Below the pieces are notes generated by a model. It was given only the letters and a program-made list of their open reading frames with translations. It was not told where the DNA came from and made no database searches. Shown here piece by piece: positions 44,392 through 57,130 of a stretch of DNA of 64,000 nt. The stretch comes from Anthoceros angustus (Eukaryota; Streptophyta; Anthocerotopsida; Anthocerotales; Anthocerotaceae): NCBI GenBank assembly GCA_010909165.1, contig VJWM01000197.1, positions 62,001-126,000 of the forward strand, written 5' to 3'. Numbering within the stretch: the first letter of the stretch is position 1; each line of letters starts with the position of its first letter. The position numbers were made by a program, and so were the translations under genes.

Positions 44392-45045
44392 ATGTTGCAA
44401 TTTTCTAATGATAACATCTTGACTATCAGATCTCTTATCTATAAGATCATCTATTACGGAATTGACCTCATCCTTCTGGCCCTCCTCATCCACCTCGTCC
44501 TCCGAGTCCCATGCCAAAGATTGGTGCTTAGCCAAAAGAGACTCATACCTGATCCGGTGTTGGAGGCGAACGACTGGACAAAGGAGAGTCCAGCAGTGGT
44601 TACGAGGCGAGAGGAGGCTGAACCACTCGCAGAGGGAGGTGGAGACCCTACGTTTCCACCAGACATCAGCAAGGAAGTTGCGGTGATGTTGGAAGGTGAA
44701 CTAAGGAGGCTGACTCAGCGACCGAAAAAGGTTTCTTTTGCTGAATCTGCAATAAGCGACCCGGTGGAAGACCAGAAGCAGGCACGAGAAGAGGCGCCGA
44801 GTGAGGAACAACCAAGAGGGACGCTGTTGCGCCACTCGCTAGTACTGAGACCGCAAGAAGGGTTCTAGCATCAAATATTTCCAGCTTTGCGGACGCGCTA
44901 CTTGATCAGGAGTTTGTAGTGAGCTTGACACAGCTCTTGGCGAAGAGCCCAAGATCTAGGAAGATCGTTAAGGAGGCGATACGGGGGATACCAGAGCCAC
45001 TAGAGGTAAGGAGAATGCAAGTGGAAGTTAACGCGGTGGAATTGG

Positions 45046-45360
45046 TTGATTGTGGGGCTAGCAGGGTGTTTAGTGCCAGATGTCCCTTTGGACACAGGAT
45101 CTGGAGTGAATTTGATGACCGAAGAAACAGGACATCGACTTGGGTTTACGAAATTCAGTCTCATTCGTGTCCAGACCAAGAGAAAGCCTTTGGGGGTGCT
45201 GTGCAACATCCCCACGGTGATTGGAGGCATCACCTTCAATCTGACCAACATTATGATGCGACCAGTTACAGACTTGGGGTACAAGGTACTTCTTGGGAGG
45301 CCGTGGCTGTATGGGACAGTTTGCATCTTTGATTTTGGGAGGCATGGAGTTACTTTCAGG
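45046..45360 (+). pseudogene. Ty3/gypsy aspartyl protease segment
   Basis: Contains LDTGSGVNLMTEETGHRLG, with the catalytic D-T-G intact, and later YKVLLGRPWLYG, the usual ILLGRPWL block closing the protease fold. It is part of the element at 44392-48797 and out of frame with the upstream linker. Confidence 0.85.
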
Positions 45361-45685
45361 TCGAGCAGGACAGATCCTGCGAAGACAGCATTCGTATCGT
45401 GGAGCAGATCACCTTACGAACGGGATACACTTCAGGGAGCACGGGCGAAAGTTCGTCCGGGAGCAATTTGGCTTACCAAGGACCAGCCAAGGCAGTCGAG
45501 ATGGTGTATGGGGGACAGGAGATCCCATGTTTTCATACTGACGTACTGGAGGAAGAAGATTTGCACAAGGATGAGGAGCACCGAGAGGGCAGCCTTTTGG
45601 AAGGGTCATGCCTATGATCACGACTTTCCAGAGGAAGGATCAGGCACGAGTGTGGGCGGTGTTTTCAACGCTGTGAGAGGAGTTT

Positions 45686-46330
45686 ATGTGGATCCCGCGC
45701 GTGGAGGATATGGAGTTGAAGCCGGGCAAAAGTGTGAAAGTTTCCAAGTATCTCAGCCCGACGGAGCGAGAGGAATTGAAGGCCTTACTAAAGAAGTACA
45801 TCGATGTATTTTCCTTTAAGGTCACTGATATGACTGGGATTCTTGAAGAGCTAGGAATTCATCGCATTGACCTCAAGGAGGGAAGCACGCCAGTTCGAGT
45901 GAAGCAGTACCGTCTCAATCCCAAGTACTCCATGGTTGTGAAGGCAGTTCTCACCAGCGAATGGGTGGCGCCCATCGTGGTGGTTCCCAAGAAGCAACAA
46001 GGCAAGGTTCGTGTTTGTCAAGATGTCAGGAGGCTCAACGAAGCGACGAAGAAGGACCACCATCCACTACCCTTCATGGACAGCGTTTTGGACACGGTGG
46101 CGGGTCATGAGATGTACAGTTTTCTAGATGGCTATTCTGGTTACAATCAAATCACGCTGCGCAAGGAGGATCAAGATAAGACCACTTTCACCACGGATTG
46201 GGGGACGTTTGCTTACGCCAAGCTTCCATTCGGACTCTGCAATGCCCTTGCAACCTTCCAACGAGTGGTAAACACTAACTTTAGAGATTTTCTTTGCAAG
46301 TTTATGGAAGTGTTTCTTGATGATTTTTGA
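45686..46330 (+). pseudogene. Ty3/gypsy reverse transcriptase segment
   Basis: Holds the fingers and palm from EWVAPIVVVPKKQQGKVRVC and the first catalytic region FLDGYSGYNQI to the FLDDF catalytic motif, where a TGA stop directly follows. The thumb continues in frame after this stop (to about 46610), with a second TGA at 46472. Confidence 0.9.
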
Positions 46331-46599
46331 GTCTTTGGGAGGCAACAATCACATTGGGAACATCTGAGCCGGTGTTTTCAACGTTGCTGTGAGACCAACC
46401 TAAAACTTCACCCTGGAAAGTGTTTTTTCGGGATGACGGAGGGGATTCTCCTCGCCCATCGAGTTTCAGCATGAGGACTCCAAGTGGACATGGAGAAAGT
46501 CAAGGTGATCGCAGAGATGGATGCACCTCAGACAGTCAGGCAGGTCAGAGCTTTCATAGGGTTAGTCGGCTATTACAGGAGATTCGTCAAAGATTTTGC

Positions 46600-47110
46600 A
46601 AGAAGGCAGCCGTCCTAACCCAGCTCACAAAGAAGGACGTAGCATTTGAGTGGACAGCGGAAAGAGAAGAAGCGTTTCAACAACTAAAGAGGAGTTTGGT
46701 GGAGGCACCCACCTTGAGACCACCAAATTGGGAACAGCCATTTCACGTGTACGTGGATGTGTCTGCGTATGCGCTTGGGGCTATTCTGAGCCAGAAGGAC
46801 GAAGAGAAGAGGGATCATCCTATCTTCTACGCGGGCAGGCAGTTGACTGACGCGGAGAGAAATTATTCTACGACTGAGAGGGATGCATTGGGAATCATCT
46901 TCGCATGCAAGAAGTTTCGTCACTACCTCTTGGCCTGCAAGGTAACCTTCCACGTTGATCATTTTGTTGAAGTACCTAGTGAACAAGCGGATTTGTCGGG
47001 AAGAATTGCTCGATGGATTCTTTTTCTTTGCAAGAATTTGATTTTGATGTTGAGACACGAGCGGGTAAGAGACACATCAACGCAGATTTCATCTCGAGGT
47101 TGAGAACAAC
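46600..47110 (+). pseudogene. Ty3/gypsy RNase H segment
   Basis: FEWTAEREEAFQQLKRSL is followed by the RNase H core FHVYVDVSAYALGAILSQ, FYAGRQLTDAERNYSTTERD and IIFACKKFRHYLL. Part of the same element, in a frame shifted from RT. Confidence 0.85.
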
Positions 47111-47396
47111 AGGTAAGGTCCGGGAGACGGATGATATGTTTCCTGACGAGGAGTTGGTCGCGGCATCACCGAGGAGGATGAAGAGGAAGTTCGAGCGGAG
47201 GGCGGCGGTGAGCCCCAGAGGAAGTTCGAGCGGAGGCGGAGGCGGATGAGAAGATACGAAGGTGTCTGGTGGTCCGATCGGCCGGATCTAGCCGGCGGGA
47301 GGAAGTTCAGATCGACTTCCAGGTGGACAGTCGACGGGAGAGACGCCTAACGGCGAGATAGCAGCAGCAGAGTGCGAGAATCAGGGAGGACGTGCC

Positions 47397-48298
47397 ATGA
47401 GTCCTCAACCAAGATCAGCAAGGAGCCGTGGCTCCACAAGGGCGCAACGTCGCGCCAGGTTTCGAAGGGATAGAGAAGGGCGACCGTGCGCAAGGCAGTT
47501 GCTAATGGGAGAAGTTCGAAGATTCCTGGAGTTAGGAATCATGCCCAATGGATTGAGTAGGGAAGGACGAGCAGTTTTTCTTCATAAGGTAGCCCCTTAC
47601 TGCTTGAGGAATGGAATCTTGTACAAGATGGGGGCGGATGAGAAGATACGAAGGTGTCTGGAGCTTGGAGGCGGTTTGGTGATTGAGGCTTTACATGCGG
47701 AGGCGGGGAGGCCATTACTCCGTGCAGGTCACGATTAAGAAGATTTTGGATACAGGCTTTGGGTGGACTACCATGCAACGTGATGTTTGGGATTCTATTA
47801 GGATATGCGACGCGTGTCAGCGTGTAGGGAGGCCGACACTATCCACACAGTGGCCATCGACCTACATTCTGCCACTCGCTCCTTTTGAGAAGTGGGGAAT
47901 CGACTTTGTTGGGCCAATTCGCCCACCTACCAGGTAGACTCAGAAAGCAATACATATTGGTGGCCATCGATTACTGCACCAAGATGGTAGAGGCGGAGGC
48001 GACAAGGAAGGATGATGCACCGACAGTCGCAAAATTTTTGTTTGAGAACATCATCACACGGTATGGTTGTCCCTTGGAGTTGGTGAGTGACCGAGGAACT
48101 CACTTCTTGAACACTGTCATTGAGTCGTTGACCAGCTACTTCAACATACGACACCGCAAGACAACGCCTTACAACCCGAAGGCAAATGGCCTCACGGAGA
48201 AGACCAACGGATTGCTGGGTACCATTTTGACTAAGGTGACTGTCACACACATGTATGACTGGGACACGAAGCTTCATTCAGCACTTTGGGCCTATTGA
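47397..48298 (+). pseudogene. Ty3/gypsy integrase segment
   Basis: The zinc-finger end ICDACQRVG is visible; the core has WGIDFVGPI (first Asp), DYCTKMVEAEA, ELVSDRGTHFLN (second Asp) and PYNPKANGLTEKTN (Glu region). A TAG at 47935 and a TGA at 48296 interrupt it, and the HH part of the HHCC finger is damaged near 47690. Confidence 0.85.
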
Positions 48299-48797
48299 AC
48301 AACTGAAAAGGTAACCACAAAACGAACGCCCTACTACCTGACCTATGGGATGTCACCAGTGTTACCAATTGAATTTGAGATTCCAACGCATCGAATCATG
48401 GAGGACGTAAGGATGACTGTGGAGGACAGTCAAACAGCGCGATTGGAAGCTTTCGCGACTTATGAGGAGGACCGAGAGGAGGCACTTGAGGAGACCTACA
48501 AAATCCAAGAACAACGGAAGCACCGACATGACGGGAAGCTTCGAAAGTGAGAAGTGATTGTGGTAGGAGATTTGGTTTTGTTGTATGACAACCGATACTT
48601 GGATTTTCCAGGAAAGTTGAGATTGAGGAGGATGGGACCCTACAAGGTTGAGGAGGTGTATGAGAATGGGTCTGTCCAGCTGCGAGTCTCAGATGGGGAA
48701 CTCCTGCCGACGCGAGTGAACGGCTGGAAGGTCAAAAAGTATTTTCAGCCTTGAGTCCTGTTGTTTGCAGGGACGCAAACAAGTGGGGAGGGGGGCA

Positions 48798-49650
48798 TGT
48801 GGAACACCGAATTTTGGGTCCACGGTTAGAAGAGAGGTGGATGCCTCCTAATTTTGTTCATATTAGTTAGGTTTCTTTTTTCTTTTCTTTTTTTCTTTTC
48901 TTACCAAGATATTATTGACGGGAAGACAGCAACGAGAAGTTGCCAGCTGAGAAGCGGGAGGACAGGATGGCAGTCCCTCGACGGGACGGACAGAACGGAG
49001 AAGAACCGGACCTAAGGAAAGGTCCGACTGCTAGTCAGGACGGAGGACTGGTCAGGAGGGTCGGAAACCTTACGCACGAGGAAGCAGATTCGCCGAATCC
49101 CGGACATGGAGTACCGAGGGTTGGTACAGCTTGGGAGCGCGGCGATCACCAGGGTCGAGTAAGGAGTAAATTCCTACTCTAGGCGAAGGGCCTTGCATAA
49201 AGGAGATTTTCGCACTGAGGCGGATAGGCGCGCGAGAGGCCGACAGGCGGAGAGGAAGGAAAGTCGCAAGAGGAGACTGGAGGGAGCGTATGCAGGACAT
49301 ATATGGAAGAATTGTCCTTGGCGCTCGGAGGAAGAAAATCGGGCGTTGTCCTTGGCCTTTGGCAAATTTCGAACAAGCTGAAGATTGGACGGCGGCGGGC
49401 GGTCTTAGGGCTGCGACGTGGTAGCGGACTGAACCCTTGTGCATGTCCCTCGATTTTTCTTTCCTTGGCCTTTGGTAGTTGGAGGACAGCTGAGATCTTT
49501 CCTTGGCCTTTGGTGGTTGAGGAATAGCTGACATTTTACTAACGGAGGGAAGAGTCCTTGGCCTTTGGATAGTAGGGGTTTTTGTCCTCGGCCTTTGGGG
49601 TTTTAAAATTCCCCCTTACAGTATATAAGGAAGAAGTTGGACAGTGATTA
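48798..49650 (+). repeat. LTR of the Ty3/gypsy element (right end uncertain)
   Basis: Begins TGTGGAACACCGAATTTTGG right after the purine tract. It holds several CCTTGGCCTTTGG repeats (49317-49600) and a TATATAAG box at 49622-49629, so transcription would start near 49650. The 3' boundary cannot be fixed without a second LTR. Confidence 0.65.
49622..49629 (+). promoter_or_regulatory. TATA box in the LTR
   Basis: TATATAAG preceded by a C/T-rich segment (CCCCCTTACAG). The gag-like frames begin about 100 bp downstream, consistent with an LTR promoter. Confidence 0.55.
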
Positions 49651-49729
49651 GTCCATTTTGGCTGATAGGAAGGACTGGAGGACGGAGCGATGAGCCTGTC
49701 GAAAACAGTCTCAAGGAACACTTGAATTT

Positions 49730-51931
49730 TGGAGGAGAAGCCGGCGGGAGAAGCGGAAAAAGCGAAGATGAAGGCAGCAGTCATGGAGGAGTGCGCAAGC
49801 CTTCCAGCAGCAAGGAGGGAACGGCCCCGTTGGCAAAGGAGAAGAAGAAGGAGAAGCCCGAAAAAGATCAGGCCGAGAAGGAGGGGCCAGGGTTTCTATG
49901 CTTCAGTGTACAAGTCTCTTCGAGAGACTTGTGGGATTTTTGACAGTGGGCTGCTGATGACAACGTGCAGCTACAGTGGGCTTACGATAGGCACTGGGCC
50001 TATTCTAATGTGGAACTAGTCGAGTCTTGCTACAAGCAACTCGAACTCACGGAGGAAGAAACGGAAAATGAAAGAAAGGAACGTGCGGACAGATCCGAGG
50101 GGATGGACTGTCCAGCACATCCGGAAGGTATATGGGAGGCCAGAGAGCGAGAGTGATGGTGTGGCTCCCACCGAGAGGAATGAAGATGGAAAAAGGGCAG
50201 TAGTGGCTGACCTTCCCGAGGAAGCTCTCAGCATGCTCATCGGAGGGGTGGACGCAAAGACGCGCAATGACTGGTTAGGGAAGTGTATGGGCGCGGCGAG
50301 GAGGCAGCAAGAGGATTGGTGATTGAGCCCTCCCAGAAGAGGAGCACAACGGCAGCAGCAACGGCTCTGGTCAAGACGGGCGTAGTTCGAGAACCCAATG
50401 GATGGTTGACCCGAGAAATGGTCTCTGCACAGCTCATGGGTCTGGCCAGATGGCTCCTTTGCTTCCTGCAGCACAAGAAGCAGGATTATTTGTCTGACCA
50501 TTTGCTGCTTTTTCTCTATGAAGTTGTCAAGGGTACAAGGATTGATTGGGGCCGGATTATTTTTGACAAGCTGTGTGAGGAGAGGCTGAACCTGACCTCC
50601 CCTTCCCCTCGCCCCTCCTTAATTTCGCCCTTCCTGGTTCACCTGTATGCACACTCTAATTGTTTGCCTGAGATAGAAATTGTGGCCTCCCTCCACATGT
50701 GGAAGCCAGTTAGGGAGGTGAAGTGGAAAGCGGAAGAGCCCAAGGAAGAGATAGAGGAAGGATCTGACAGCTGGGAGTCTGTGGTGACGTGCAGCTCGGA
50801 AGAGGAAGAGGAAGCGGCCACAGACAAGAAAAGTAAGGCCGAGGGAGTCAGGCGGGGCTCAACTAAGAAGGGGAAGGTGGACGTGCGCGTCACTAGGTCG
50901 AAGGCCCCCGGGGGGCCGCGCTGTAGGAAAAAGCGAAGAAGATGAAGGCCAAGCGTCGGATCGATTTGTCGGAAGAAGAGGCGCGGTCCGAGGAAGACAA
51001 TTTTGCTTACCTGGATGCAGGTGACGAATAGGCCCCGGAAGAATTAGGGTTGGCCCCAGCAACGGAACCCTCCCCAGGGTGGGAAGAGATCTTCAAGGGA
51101 GCTCCCTTGGCGACTGAGGTCGATGTGATAAAGTTAGTTCGGGTACGCACCTTGCTGGGGAAAAAGGTGCTCGATAGGGGAATGGCGTCTGGCGCGGGGC
51201 CTCCTCAACAAGTGGATCTGCAGGAGCTGACAACGGCCATGATTCGGGCCCAGTCGGACATGTTGGATCAGGCCGCGTTGGCTCTCACCTGGCTCACCGT
51301 GCAGGGGCGACGAGAAGAAGCGGTGAAGGCCAGATTCGATGAGGAGGAGGCTAGGCGGAAACAGCTGGAGGAAGACAAGAAGGCCCTGGAGGAAATGAGG
51401 GTAAAAATTCAGGAGGATTTACGTAGGGCCCAAGAGGAGTTACACTCCATGACGAGTCAGCAGGAGGCGCTCATGGCCTAGATCAGAGATGCCCATGAAG
51501 CAAACCAAGAAATGCAGGGGGAATTGTTGCGAGCCCAAGAGCAGGAGGTGGCCTATGTGGAGAAGGCCCAGAAGTTGGCGGACCGGTACAAGCGGGAGCG
51601 GGACGAGGCACGTGGCCGAGCCAGGAAGGAGAAGGGAAAAGGGAAGCGGAGCAGCAAGTCCACGACCGGGGTAGTGGAAGGAACTATCGGAGGGAAGGGA
51701 GAGGCAACCGTGGTAGCCGAACCACCTACCAGGGTTGTGGAACAAACGACGGTCGTGGAGTCCGTTACCGGGGTAGCGAAAATCTCTACCGACATTGGAG
51801 AACCCAACTCTGTGGCAACCATGAGCGGCGCAACAGGAGGCGACGTGGCATTTCGCGGGGGCATGGATCAGGCGGCCAGGGGTAGTCCACGGGAGGAGGG
51901 GAAGGGACCAGGGCTTACCTTCTGCAAGTGA
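49730..51931 (+). mobile_element. Gag-like region: transposon-type domain followed by a coiled coil
   Basis: Open frames at 49729-50019, 50068-50322, 50283-50945, 51050-51481 and 51512-51931 join by single shifts or stops into one probable protein. The part at 50330-50700 (NGWLTREMVSAQLMGLARWL, then DWGRIIFDKLCEERLNL and LISPFLVHLYAH) looks like the plant retrotransposon domain often placed before a coiled coil. From about 51290 a long Glu/Lys/Arg-rich helix follows (EEEARRKQLEEDKKALEEMR), then Lys/Arg-rich KEKGKGKRSSKS. The stop at 51479 (TAG) interrupts the coiled coil. It probably belongs to an LTR element starting at 48798. Confidence 0.6.
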
Positions 51932-52560
51932 GGACTCGAAGTGGATGCTTCTTCCACTGCGCCCAGGTATGGGGATTGGCCCCCTATTATACGGAGGCAG
52001 TCTTGGAGGAGCTTACGGAGGAAGAAGTCCAAGCGTGGGTGGATGAAGAGCCCGTAATAATCCTCAACAATAGGCAGCAGGCAGGGGGGGATGGAGCTCA
52101 CGAGCGGAACACACCCCCGATTAGGTGTGAGGAGACATCCAGAAGGAAAGCGAGGTGGAGGTTACATGGGAGGATTTGTCGATTAGCGGCGAGGGAGGAG
52201 GCTCGTGGAGGTGGCGGAGGACGGAGGCGAGGCACGTGGCCGAGCCAGAAGGAGAAGGGAAAAGGGAAGCGGAGCAGCAAGTCCACGACCGGGGTAGTGG
52301 AAGGAACTATCGGAGGGAAGGGAGAGGCAACCGTGGTAGCCGAACCACCTACCAGGGTTGTGGAACAAACGACGGTCGTGGAGTCCGTTACCGGGGTAGC
52401 GAAAATCTCTACCGACATTGGAGAACCCAACTCTGTGGCAACCATGAGCGGCGCAACAGGAGGCGACGTGGCATTTCGCGGGGGCATGGATCAAAGTGCT
52501 GTGGGTAGTCCACGGGAGGAGGGAAGGGACCAGGCTTCCGCAAGTGAGGACTCAAGTGGA
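51645..52560. repeat. Repeated gag-tail module (copies 1 and 2; a third at 54370-54600)
   Basis: About 215 bp beginning near GGGTAGTGGAAGGAACTATC are essentially identical at 51669-51875 and 52290-52495; a shorter third copy lies at about 54380-54600. Two frames stay open in every copy: one rich in Val/Thr (VVEQTTVVESVTGVAKIS) and one rich in Arg/Gly/Asn (GRNYRREGRGNRGSRTT). Flanking sequence changes abruptly between copies. Confidence 0.8.
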
Positions 52561-55500
52561 TGCTTCTTCCACCGCGCCTGCGTATGGGGATTGGCCCCTA
52601 TTATAATGGCGGTCTTGGAGGAGCTTACGGAGGAAGAAGTCCAAGCGTGGGTGGATGAAGAGCCCGTAATAATCCTCAACAATAGGCAGCAGGCAGGGGG
52701 GGATGGAGCTCACGAGCGGAACACACCCCCGATTAGGTGTGAGGAGACATCCAGTGAAAGCGAGGTGGAGGTTACGTGGGAGGATTTGTCGGATTAGCGA
52801 GGGAGGAGGGCTCGTGGAGGTGGCAGCGGAGGACGGAGGGCCAGGCAACCAAGTCGGAGGAGGGCGTGAAGATAACGTAGGCAAAGAGTAGTGGCGTCCT
52901 AGGAATAGAACCTTGGATAGGGTGCCATCCTGGATCTAAGATCGTTCGAAATTGTAGGGGCGCCTTCACGTTCAGCCGTTTTTAGGACCTGAAAATTCTG
53001 GTGGGCTATGAAGCCCCCAGCCGTTGTATAAAGGGGCTTGGTTGTGCCCCTCACATCAGATAATTCCTGGTTGAGATCCCCACGCTGCCTATGGCTGGTT
53101 GGAGACGTCCGATCGACGGAGGTGGTGTGCGTAAGATGCTCCTAGGGATGGTCGAGAGCTTGCTCCTCAACCGGCGGAACAGGGTGATTGAGCGCTCCCC
53201 GCTGACAACGGAGGAGGAAATCGAGGGATTGGCGCGGGGCGGGTCTGGAGCTTGCTCGTAACTGATTGGAAGCCTGAGGGCGAATTGAGAAAGAGAGAGG
53301 AAGGAGATTGGGTGGAGAAGTGACTGAACACTGTACGCGACGCGAGGTGTGAAGCCAAGAAGAGGAGGAGTTGAGAAGGAGAACTAATTGAGAAACTAAC
53401 AGTTGAGATTTGTGTGGATCAAAGAGAATCCGAACCGGTGCTGTTGATGGAAGTTTGCACAAGAAGAAACAGTGTTCCCTTGTGGAAATTGTGTGAGTGT
53501 GGCGCCTTCGTGTGTGTGAGAGAGCGGTTGAAAGGGATCTGTGGGATCCCGGTCCCTATGAGCCAGTGTGTATGTGTGAAGTGTAGAGTGCAAAATAACG
53601 TCTGATCCGATGCTGGGGGTAGCCCCGTGGCAGGAAATCACGGCGCCGCGCGTCCAAAATAAGTTGCTAGGGTTTGGAGTGGGACCCACCTCGGTAGTCG
53701 TAGCAACTACCCGGTAGTTGTGAGAGCCACCGTGGTAGTAGCTCAGGAGCGGGGGTGGTGGAATAGGATCCGCGGTTGTAGAATAAGACGTGTGGTCACA
53801 GAATAAGATCGGTGGTAGTTAGACAAGTCGGGAGGTAATTGTAGTAGTAGTTGAGAGATAGGCAGGAGGAGTGATAGCAGGTAAGTCATGATTTAGGCAA
53901 AGGTCAGTAGTGATAAAAGTTAGCGTCTCTTGGCACAAACCATTCCCTTGGGAGCGAATCCTAGGCCTACAACGACATTGAGGGTGAATGTGGACCTCAT
54001 GGTGTCTCTAGACACAAGTTTTCACTCCACAGCTGCTGAGGCCAAACATCGTGGACAATGAAGGAGCGAGACATGCCCATTTGAGTACTTACTCTGGGCA
54101 GTTGTGGGCGGCACATGGGTTACTCACAGAAGAGGAGTTGGAGGAGTCTTACCAAATTGCTCAAGTAGTCCCTCCGTGGGACTGACAGGGTCCCTCTCCA
54201 GAAAAAGGTTAAGAAGGCAGGAGGAACCCAAGGTGGAGCAAGGAGTGCTTCACCTCGTGGTGATCTTGGATGATGAGACCACCCGGCCCCGACGCCAAGG
54301 AAGGGGAAATGCTTGTCATCCGGGGAGGGGAGACAAGGGAGGAAGAGGTGGCGGTGCCACCAAGTGTCTGAGAGGCAACCGTAGCCGAACCACCTACTGT
54401 GGTTGTGGAACAAACGACGGTCGTGGAGTCCGTTACCGGGGTAGCGAAAATCTCTACCGACATTGGAGAACCCAACTCTGTGGCAACCATGAGCGGCGCA
54501 ACAGGAGGCGACGTGGCATTTCGCGGGGGCATGGATCAGGCGGCCAGGGGTAGTCCACGGGAGGAGGGAAGGGACCGTGGCACCTTACGCAAGTGAGGAC
54601 TCGGATGCTTCTTCCACCGCGCCTGTGTATGGGGATTGGCCCCTATTATCTGGAGGCGCCTTGGAGGAGCTTACGTAAGGAGGAAGAGGTCCAAGCGTAG
54701 GTGGATGAAGAGCCAGTAATAATCCTCAGCAATAGGCAGCAGGCGGGGGGATGGAGCTCACGAGCGGAACACACCCCCGATTAGGTGTGAGGAGACATCC
54801 AGCAGTGAAAGCGAGGTGGAGGTTCTGTGGGAGGATTTGTCAGATTAGCGGCGAGGGAGGAGGGCTCGTGGAGGTGGCAGCGGAGGACGGAGGGCCAGGC
54901 AACCAAGTCGGAGGAGGGCGTGAAGATAACGTAGGCAAAGAGTAGTGGCGTCCTAGGAATAGAACCTTGGATAGGGTGCCATCCTCGGATCTAAGATCGC
55001 TTCGAAATTGTAGGGGCGCCTTCACGCTCATGCTTTTAGGACCTGAAAATTCGTGGGCTATGAAGCCCCACCGTTGTATAAAGGGGCTTGGTTGTGCCCC
55101 TCACATCGATAATTCTGGTTGAGATCCCCACGCCTATGGCTGGTTGGAGACGTCCGATCGACGGAGGTGGTGTCGTAAGATGCTCCTAGGGATGGATGGT
55201 CGAGAGCTTGCTCCTCAACCGCGGAATGGGGTGATTGAGCGCTCACGCTGACGGAGGAGGAAATCGAGGGATTGGCGCGGGCGGGTCCGGAGCTTGCTAA
55301 ATCGATTGGAAGCCCGAGGCGAATTGAGAAAGAGAGAGGAAGGAGATTGGGTGGAGAAGTGATCGAACAACATGCGACGCGAGGTGAAGCCAAGAAGAGG
55401 AGGAGTTGAGAAGGAGAACTAATTGAGAACTAACAGCTTGAGATTTGTGGATCAAAGAGAATCCGAACCGTGTTGTTGATGGAAGTTTGCACAAGAAGAA

Positions 55501-56020
55501 CGGTTCCCTTGTGGAAATTGTGTGAGTGTGGCGCCTGTGTGTGTGAGAGAGCGGTTGAAAGGGATCTGGGGATCCGGTCCCTATGAGCCACAGGTATGTG
55601 TGAAGTGTAGAGTGCAAAATAACGCCTCGATCCGATCGGGGTAGCCTGCAGGAAATCACGGCGCCGCGCGTCCAAAATAAGTTGCTAGGGTTTGGAGTGG
55701 GACCCACTTAGTCGTAGCAACTACCCTGAGTTGTGAGAGCCACCGTGGTAGCTCGAGCGGGGTGGTGGAATAGGATCCGCGGTTGTAGAATAAGACGTGG
55801 TCGCTGAATAAGATCGGTGGTAGTTAGACAAGTCGGAGGTAATTGTAGTAGTAGTTGAGAGATAGGCGGAGGAGTGATAGGTAAGTCATGATTTAGGCAA
55901 AGGTCAGAGTGATAAAAGTTAGCGCCTCTTGGCACAAACCATTCCCTTGGGAGCGAATCCTAGGCCTACAACGACATTGAGGGTGAATGTGGACCTCATG
56001 GTGTCTCTAGACACAAGTTT
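52560..56020. repeat. About 2.04-kb tandem blocks with LTR-like leader (copies 1 and 2)
   Basis: 52560-53990 corresponds to 54600-55990 almost base for base (landmarks 53027/55077 and 53400/55440). Each copy has GTTGTATAAAGGGGCTTGG, a leader containing GAGAAAGAGAGAGGAAGGAG, and a segment AAATCACGGCGCC followed by AAAATAAGTTGCTAGGG. A partial third copy begins near 57645. Differences are mostly losses of 1-5 bases. Confidence 0.85.
53027..53033 (+). promoter_or_regulatory. TATA box in the repeated block
   Basis: TATAAAG in GTTGTATAAAGGGG; the same sequence occurs at 55077-55083 in the second block. Likely an LTR promoter. Confidence 0.5.
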
Positions 56021-57130
56021 TCACTCCACACTGAGGCCAAACATCGTGGACAATGAAGGAGCGAGACACGTACCCATTTGAGTACTTACCTTGTGCGCTG
56101 TGTACATGGGTTACTAAGGAAGAGGAGTTGGAGGAGTCTTACCAAATTGCTCAAGTAGTCCCTCCGAGGTGACACAGGTCCCTCTCCAAAAAGGTTAAGA
56201 AGGCAGGAGGAACCCAAGGTGGAGCAAGGAGTGCTTCACCTCGTGTGGTGATCTTGGATGATGAGACCACCCGGCCCCGACGCCAAGGAAGGAAATGCTT
56301 GTCATCCGGGGAGACAAGGGCACAAAGGAAGAGGTGGCAGTGCCACCAAGTGTACAGGAGGCAACCCCCATGGAGCAGGATGGTGGAACTAACCCACCCT
56401 AGGAGATAATAGAGTCACAAGAGTCCCACCCAACATCCTCGATCGGGAGGCGGAGGCGCCCAGGAAAAAGGCGGAGACTACCCCAGGAGAGAAATGAGAA
56501 AACTAAGGCTTTGAAGGATCTGCTGACCATTTGTCAGCTAATTGATACTCCATTGGTGAAACAGGCCTTGCAGGAAGTAGAGGAGTTGGAGGTGAGAGCT
56601 GTCGTCAGGACAGCCGAGGCGATTGCCCTACAGTCAGGTGGGGAGAAAGATAGCAAAGCTATCAAGGAGATGGCGTTGGCGAAGGGGCGCCTAGTTAACC
56701 TGGAGAGAAGGTTGGGGCTCAGCAAGATTGAGGAGCAGAGGCTAAGACAAGAAAGTAGGGAGCATGTAAAAGAAGTGGCCACCCTCAATCAAAAAATTGA
56801 GGAGACTGTCCGATGTGGGAAGGAGTGGCAAGAAGAACTCACTCTTCAGTTGAGAAGAAGCGAGAATGGGGATGCGAAGACAATCACGGAGGAGGCCGAA
56901 GAATAAGCCAAGAATAAAGAGCTGGAGACCAAGCTCAAGGAGCTGGAGGAGGACAGCCACTTGGAGCAAGGAGCGAGGAGCTCAAGCAAGCAACGGAGGC
57001 TGACCAACGGTGGAAGGAAGAGGTGGCCCACCGGAGGAAAATGATGCATCGCATGCTGGTCGTCAGAAGCAACGCCCAGCCGATTATGCATGGCAAAGGG
57101 ACTAGAGGCATGGAAGAGAGATGCGCCGAG
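53965..57130 (+). mobile_element. Gag-like coiled-coil module, damaged copies
   Basis: After a leader starting GCCTACAACGACATTGAGGG (53967, 55967), the copies encode a short acidic segment with VILDDETT. In the second copy a 131-codon frame follows (56511-56906) with ALKDLLTICQLIDTPLVKQA, then long heptad-rich helix (ERRLGLSKIEEQRLRQESRE) to a TAA at 56904. Frames are broken repeatedly by short indels. It resembles retrotransposon gag or accessory coiled-coil proteins; no catalytic domain is present. Confidence 0.6.

Larger units (their letters stand above)
44392..48797 (+). mobile_element. Ty3/gypsy retrotransposon, gag-pol with stops and frameshifts
   Basis: Order on the plus strand: gag/pol linker (44392-44990), aspartyl protease with LDTGSGVNLM (about 45060-45360), reverse transcriptase (45686-46330, ending FLDDF, with KLPFGLCNALATFQ), RNase H (about 46620-46960, containing HVYVDVSAYALGAILSQ), integrase zinc finger and core (47397-48298: ICDACQRVGRP, WGIDFVGPI, ELVSDRGTHFLN) and a C-terminal chromodomain-free tail (48350-48754, RRMGPYKVEEVYENGSVQLR). 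PR-RT-RH-INT order defines Ty3/gypsy. Stops interrupt at 46328, 46472, 47935, 48296 and 48548, and there are shifts near 45050 and 46600. A purine-rich tract (GTGGGGAGGGGGGC) precedes the LTR at 48798. No matching 5' LTR is seen to the left. Confidence 0.9.
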
